Origin: Ptiloglossa arizonensis
Lineage: Eukaryota > Arthropoda > Insecta > Hymenoptera > Colletidae
Direction: 5' to 3'
Assembly: GCF_051014685.1 (NCBI RefSeq)
Contig: NC_135061.1
Coordinates: 4,760,029 to 4,824,028, forward strand
DNA: 64,000 bases
The notes under the pieces are model-generated. The model saw nothing but the letters and a program-made list of their open reading frames with translations. It ran no database searches and was not told the origin of the DNA. The position numbers were made by a program, and so were the translations under genes. Every line of letters starts with the position of its first letter. Positions within the stretch are counted from its first letter, which is position 1. Below are positions 58,821 to 64,000 of the stretch, piece after piece.

Positions 58821-60050
58821 CACTTCCACATCCGAACTTTTGAACCAACGTGAACCTCCAGAAACACAAGTTCTGCTTATCGAAATCAATTCGCGTTGTT
58901 CACTCGTTACCGCGAGTTTTCCACAATGAACACTATTTTCGGTTTGAAACCTACTCGCACGACCCTGTCCACGAATAAATTACACTAGTTGCGGTTTTCT
59001 TTCCTCCTAAGCCGAGCAAACTTCTACCAACGATAATTTACCGTTCGAGATTAACAAAGAGGATCTTCTCGAACGGTACACTTCCACGGAATAAATGTGC
59101 GAGTAATTTTTAACGATGTTCGTGTCGAACGTCCAAATCAGCCCTATTAAAAAAAAAAACAAAAAAAAAAAATGACTTCACGAGCCATTCAACGGACCCT
59201 TTTTATTAGCTTCGATTCGTACAAGACTTCAAGCTCATCCTGTAAGAACGATTTAACCTCAATTATCGACGTAACGCTTGTGTTCTATACGTGTTCCCGT
59301 TTCTCATCTTCGAAACGTTTCTTCGTCGTTGATTCTTTTCCATCGTCTTCGTATCGTTCGAGCGAGCGTTTCGCGTAATTTTGCAAACACTCGACACTTG
59401 GATGAAATTGTAAGCAAATTACGTTCGGTCAAGTGCGAGTCCCTTGGTCCGTGTTCGCTTCTTTAATTATCGAACAACTCTTGTATCTCACCGAATAAGA
59501 TCGTTGGTTCGTTGGTTCGTTCACCGAATCGCTTCTAAATTGGGATTCGTTTCGCTGAACGCGAACAATCGAATATCCTATTAAAACGGTTGTCGCCACC
59601 TCCTCCATTCCGAGTATCAATTAGTCGATGATTAATTTTAAGATACATTATTCATCGCGGAAGACCCGTCACGTGACACGCTAATTAAAGCCAGGGGCTA
59701 CGTATCTTTAACGAGGAAGGAAGATCGATTCCTAAATATCCTCCTTATCGAAGCTATCGACCAACGAACGGTATCGGTGACTCTGGTGGTCGACTTACCT
59801 CCAAAATGAATATGTTAATTCCGCGTAACCCTGGCCGGTCTTTCATACGTAATTCAAACAAACTGGGGACCGAGTACAACTCTAACGAGGAAAGAACATC
59901 GGTTTCTAAATATGTACTTATCGACGTTGCATTGACGCAACTTAAACCGAGAGATCGGTTCGGTTAGGTTTCTCAGGGACGAATTATTTCGTTCGACGTG
60001 GATGAAAAGTTTCAATCGTTAAACGTTCGTAACGTTTACCGATCTTGCGA
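58821..60050. other. Non-coding stretch
   Basis: No gene recognised. A-rich tract at 59149-59172. From 59.7 kb a recurring phrase (GAGGAAAGAACATCG... TAAATAT...TTATCGACGTT) begins; see findings. Confidence 0.4.
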
Positions 60051-60119
60051 GTACAGGGTGTTTCGGTCGTTATCGGTCGATTTACTTTTTCGACGAGACT
60101 CAAACGGTTCGAGTAATCT

Positions 60120-60690
60120 TGATGTTCTTTTTGTTTTTGTTCGAACTGGAAACTAAAGAAATATGTGTGTGTTGATATCTTTGATATAGCTGACCTATGA
60201 TGTTAATTGAGGAAAAATATGTTATCCGATGATGGTAGTTTTGGTTCTCCAATTTTTCGTTCTTTCTTTTTATTCAAATTAAAAAGTAAAGAAATACACG
60301 TGTGTCGATATTCTTGATATAGCTAACTTATGATGTTAATCAAGAAAAAATAAGTTATCTGACGATGGTAGTTTTGGTTTTCCAAATTGTTGTTTTTTCT
60401 TTCTATTCGAATTAGAAACTAAAGAAATATCGTGTGCTAATATCCTTGATATAGTTAACCCACGATGTTAATCGAGGAAAAATAAGTTATCGATCGAGGA
60501 AAAATAAGTTATCCAACGATTGTAGTTTTGGTTCTCCAAATTTTCGTTTTTTCTTTTTATTCAAATTAAGAAGTAAAGAAATACACGTGTGTCGATATTC
60601 TTGATATAACTAACCCACGATGTTAATCAAGAAAAAATAAGTCATCCGACGATGGTAGTTTTGTTTCTTCAAATTTTCATAAATGTAACT
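60120..60690 (+). repeat. ~133-bp tandem array, 4 copies
   Basis: GATGTTAAT with CTTGATATAGCTAAC recurs at 60199, 60332, 60464 and 60619 (spacing 133, 132, 155). The last unit carries an internal duplication of GAGGAAAAATAAGTTATC. Non-coding. Confidence 0.9.
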
Positions 60691-62600
60691 TGTACTACTT
60701 GTGTATCTGATCAGGGAAGAACACAGAGTACAAAACACTCTGTTTATTACTACTGGATCGTTATAATACAATAATCGATACACCAGACTGATCGTTTAAA
60801 TTTTCCACGCAATTGAAACGATTAGAAGATGCAGTCCCTTCCCTGACGAAAAAAGAATTATTGATTTCCAAATACCCTGCAGTTATCGACATTGGATCGA
60901 GACAGGCGAAAGGATTCTTTCGGTCAGATTAACTAATAATACTATCGATTCCACGATGCAGTGGACAACTAATACTGTATGCACTACGGTGTACAAATAT
61001 GGGGATAATTTCAAGAAAATTCGATCGTGTAGTTTACGATCGTTTCGAGGAAACGTTCGCTGAATTTTTCACCGTACAATTGCGCTCGTAATTGCAAAAA
61101 CGGTCCAAGTAGCAAATTTTCACAATTTGAATTCTTTATTTAATTTGCAGCACATCGATTTGTATTGCAACGATACGAAAGAGAACGTTGCAAGGAACAT
61201 TCGATCGCAAACCTAACACACCGATGTAGCATCGAAAAATATTAATTAAAATATTACGTAAATTCAAGGGGTGAGAAATTCTCCAAATTTGCGAACGAAT
61301 CAGTGAAAAATTTGTCTAGTCGAACGTCTAGAAAACTAATGGAGAAGAAGTGTTAAATATGAAAATGTTTGGTTTTCGTCGAACAATTGCAAATTATAAA
61401 GACAACTGGATTGGTGTCCATTGGTGTATCAAATTTGCCCGCAATTGGAATATATGAATCGGGCGATGCTTCTTAGGTCGTTTTCGTAATTGTAGGTATA
61501 ATTATAATGTAAATTTAAAAAATCGTCGGTCTGGATCGCTCGATTGAAATAAATTAAAGCTCGAATTTCCAACGAAGAAAGAACATCGACATTTAAAACT
61601 ATCCTTATCGACGTTAGATCCGTCTAGCTAAAATTGCCTAATCGGATCTAATCATATCACCGATGACTTACCTCCAAAATTGTATATGTTAATTCTGCGT
61701 ATCCGATTATAAGAGTACGTCGATTCGTTTGTCGTTCAAATTTCGTACGTCAACCTTGACGAATCTTTGTTGCTCCGTCGGATCCACTACGAATTGAATA
61801 ATTTCCACGGATTCGACCAACGAGCTGCAACAACCACCGAACGAACTTGTAACGTTATTTTGGAACATCTCGTATTTGTAATATCCATTGCTTTACGCAT
61901 ACCACCACCGGTTCCGAACTAAATATCTCGAAGGTTCGAGAGACGACCACCGACGACAGAAACAAACCGTTTCGACCGTTTCTCCGTTCTAGAGAGTCGG
62001 TGTCAATGGGTTTTAATCGGATGTCGCTTCGGTCGTTTGAATTTCGTACGTCAGAGAAACAAATCGACGTGCCACGGAGACACCTCGTACCTTTCGCTAA
62101 GGAACATTGATTTCCAAATATCTTGATCGGACGCCAGACACGTACGTCCATATAGATCGTATCCGATCGGATATCGGCGATCGGTGGATCGTGCGGTCGA
62201 CCTACCGCGACGTAAGAGTACGTTAATCCGTTTGTCGCTGGCGGTTCGAATTTCATGCGTCAACCGGTAGCTGAAATAAACTGGAGCGTTCCGCGAGCGC
62301 GTCTCCTAGCGGGGTGTAAGCATACACGTGATCAAGGAACGTGCCTCCTGGTGCACGTGGACCCGAAGCACATCCCCCGGCATCGCCCTCCGCTCACTCG
62401 TCGAGCCTCGTGCTTTCAACCCTCTTTCGCTCGAGGCGGAGGAGAGGAACTTGTTCCTCTCAGTCATCCTCGAGCCCCTTCAGGCTCTACGCGCGCGACA
62501 TCCTTCACCGATTATTCGTACGTGGAATACGCGAACTTCCTGATCTTTCTCTTTAAGGAACGTAAACGCGAGAAAGGGAGAGAGATAGAGAGACGGACAC
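60691..62600. other. Non-coding stretch, CpG-richer toward the right
   Basis: Diverged copies of a phrase shared with 59.7-59.95 kb occur at about 60845, 61563 and 62095. No gene recognised. Confidence 0.4.
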
Positions 62601-62611
62601 AGAGAGCGAGA

Positions 62612-62612
62612 T

Positions 62613-62664
<52 letters not shown>

Positions 62665-62680
62665 AGAGAGGGGGGAACGT
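62612..62680 (+). repeat. (GA)n microsatellite
   Basis: An uninterrupted run of GA from about 62618 to 62656 with impure GA/AAAG flanks. A (GC)n/(AC)n tract follows at 62747-62773. Confidence 0.95.
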
Positions 62681-64000
62681 TCCATTTATTACGTTTATTC
62701 GAATGTACACACTCCTACACGCGCATTTTTTATACACACGGGGGTGCGCGCGCGCGCACACACAACACACACACGAAGGCACACGCTGAATGTACACACA
62801 CCTGTACTCGATACACGAAATTCGTACACGAGCATACAGATACAGGGTCGCGAGTTGCCGAGGCGATCGGATGGTTTCGTTAAATTCGGGAATCGTTTTT
62901 CGTCGGTAGTGACCAGCAGCTCGGTTTCCTTCATCGGCGTGTGTTTTCGAGATCCCGTTGTGAAGACGAGTTGTGGAAATAATAATATAACAGTTGTGAC
63001 AAGCGAATATACCCGAGGGTGATGTGAGATGTTCGATCGTCATGTGTCGCCGGCTGTTCTGTGACGGAGAAAACTGTGCTCCTACTCCTCCTGTTCTTCC
63101 TCCTCGTCCGGTATTCGGTGATCGAGGAATCGCGAAGGTGATCCCAGTGGACACCCATCGTTCTCGGTGACGCGGCAATTAATCGCGCGACCCGATCTCC
63201 CGAGCAATCGCGCATCGATCGTAACTAATCGCGAGTACACCCGACGGATCGTTCGAACGTGTATTTCCGACGAATTTGAGTATCGTCCACGCTAGATTGG
63301 CAATCGTCGCGGCCATATTCGCGTTAGGTATTCGTTTCTCGTATCTTATCCGGGGGAAGACTTCGATTCGCGCTGGTCGCACGAGTCCTTGACGATTCGC
63401 GTGCGGTGCTCGTCTCTCGGGAACACGCTTCAATTAAAGCCGACGTAATGTCCTAGAATCAGCCAGGAGAGAGAGAAAAAAGAAAAAAAAAGAAAAACCA
63501 TAATACACCGGTTTCCTCGTACGCATGCGAATTCAGAATTCACTCCTGCGCTTTTTTTTTCTTCCAACGGCTGCGATACCATACCCAACCGCTTCCGTAC
63601 GAAACCGTTGCTCTTTGATCCGCGCTCACGTCAGTGCCCCGTGAATGTTTATAGGTTACGCCGTTGCCTACGAATTCTCGAAACACCGAGATACGTGCCA
63701 CGCGAGCAACAATCTCACGAGAGCTACGCTACCGTTACTTTCTAGGGCGCAAACGTTAAAAGACGATCTAGAACGATCGGACACCCGTGTCTCCGTTCGT
63801 CGATGAAACGAAACAAACCGATTCTGGTTTATCACTGTTCGGAAACAATCAGCGAAGTTCCGTTCGCGGGTACAGGGTACCACGATGTATCTCGTCAGTG
63901 AAATCCCTTAAAAGTCATCGGAAGAGGAACGTGGTGGATCGAGGACGGTTTCCCTGTCGGTGAACGATCGTGAACGAGTAAGACCAGTTTACCAAGACAC
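62681..64000. other. CpG-rich right end, possible promoter region of a gene beyond the window
   Basis: G+C and CpG are high, similar to the region upstream of the exon at 5867. Open frames on both strands are long for that reason. No coding exon with splice sites was recognised. Confidence 0.35.

Noticed and set aside
55968..58869. Several long minus-strand frames with repeated residues
   Set aside because: They are the 128/143-bp satellite read through; residues repeat with the array and frame breaks occur at unit-length changes.
60052..60085. TACAGGGTGTTTCGGTCG as a second complete TA-flanked MITE
   Set aside because: Only one end was found; the expected inverted partner is absent downstream, where the 133-bp array begins.
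62255..63022. 255-codon plus-strand frame
   Set aside because: It runs through a (GA)n microsatellite giving an Arg/Glu run and lies in CpG-rich DNA where stops are rare; no domain or splice sites.

Overview
The window reads as nuclear DNA of an insect. It is AT-rich but full of CpG (TCG, CGA and TTCG everywhere), has an 87-bp GT-AG intron, and is crowded with mariner-, Tc1- and piggyBac-type relics. The CpG richness and the mariner ends (TAGGTTGTTCGGAAAGT) suggest Hymenoptera, perhaps a bee. That is an inference; no marker gene here settles it.

Gene content is very low. Supported coding parts are: (1) the last two coding exons of an unrecognised serine-rich protein (2566-3017 and 3105-3897, +); (2) a probable first coding exon with a clean donor in a CpG-rich promoter region (5867-5954, +), whose downstream exons I could not find, so much of the window could be its intron; (3) a small linker-histone (H15)-like winged-helix gene (35486-35815, -); (4) a possible C-terminal exon for a Lys/Arg-rich protein (32234-32591, -). 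No tRNA, rRNA or CRISPR was found.

Nearly everything else is repeats. At 0.5-2 kb a 75-bp array abuts a decayed Tc1-type transposase. At 8-20 kb there are foldback elements, a 17-bp minisatellite, and 42-, 201- and 203-bp tandem arrays. At 20-27 kb there is an internally deleted LTR retroelement nested in an older repeat, followed by two TTAA-ended elements and a further array. At 30-35 kb there is a piggyBac relic, one copy of a 750-bp inverted repeat pair, two more TTAA elements, a mariner-type element and the H15 gene. At 37-39 kb there is a 183-bp array and a foldback MITE. At 42.9-48.7 kb mariner-type MITEs have become ~177-bp tandem satellites beside another TTAA element. At 51.5-54.2 kb lie the second copy of the inverted pair, one more mariner MITE and a broken TTAA element. 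At 55-60.7 kb there are 128/143-bp and 133-bp arrays and a TA-flanked MITE.

The most coherent theme is a family of non-autonomous elements with ends close to TTAACCCTTT...AAAGGGTTAA: five with both ends and one broken, in 64 kb. Two carry an internal tandem satellite whose unit contains the 12-bp palindrome CGTATATATACG, and a dead piggyBac transposase relic sits among them. Together with the MITE-derived 177-bp array, the window shows two independent cases of transposon sequence turning into satellite DNA.
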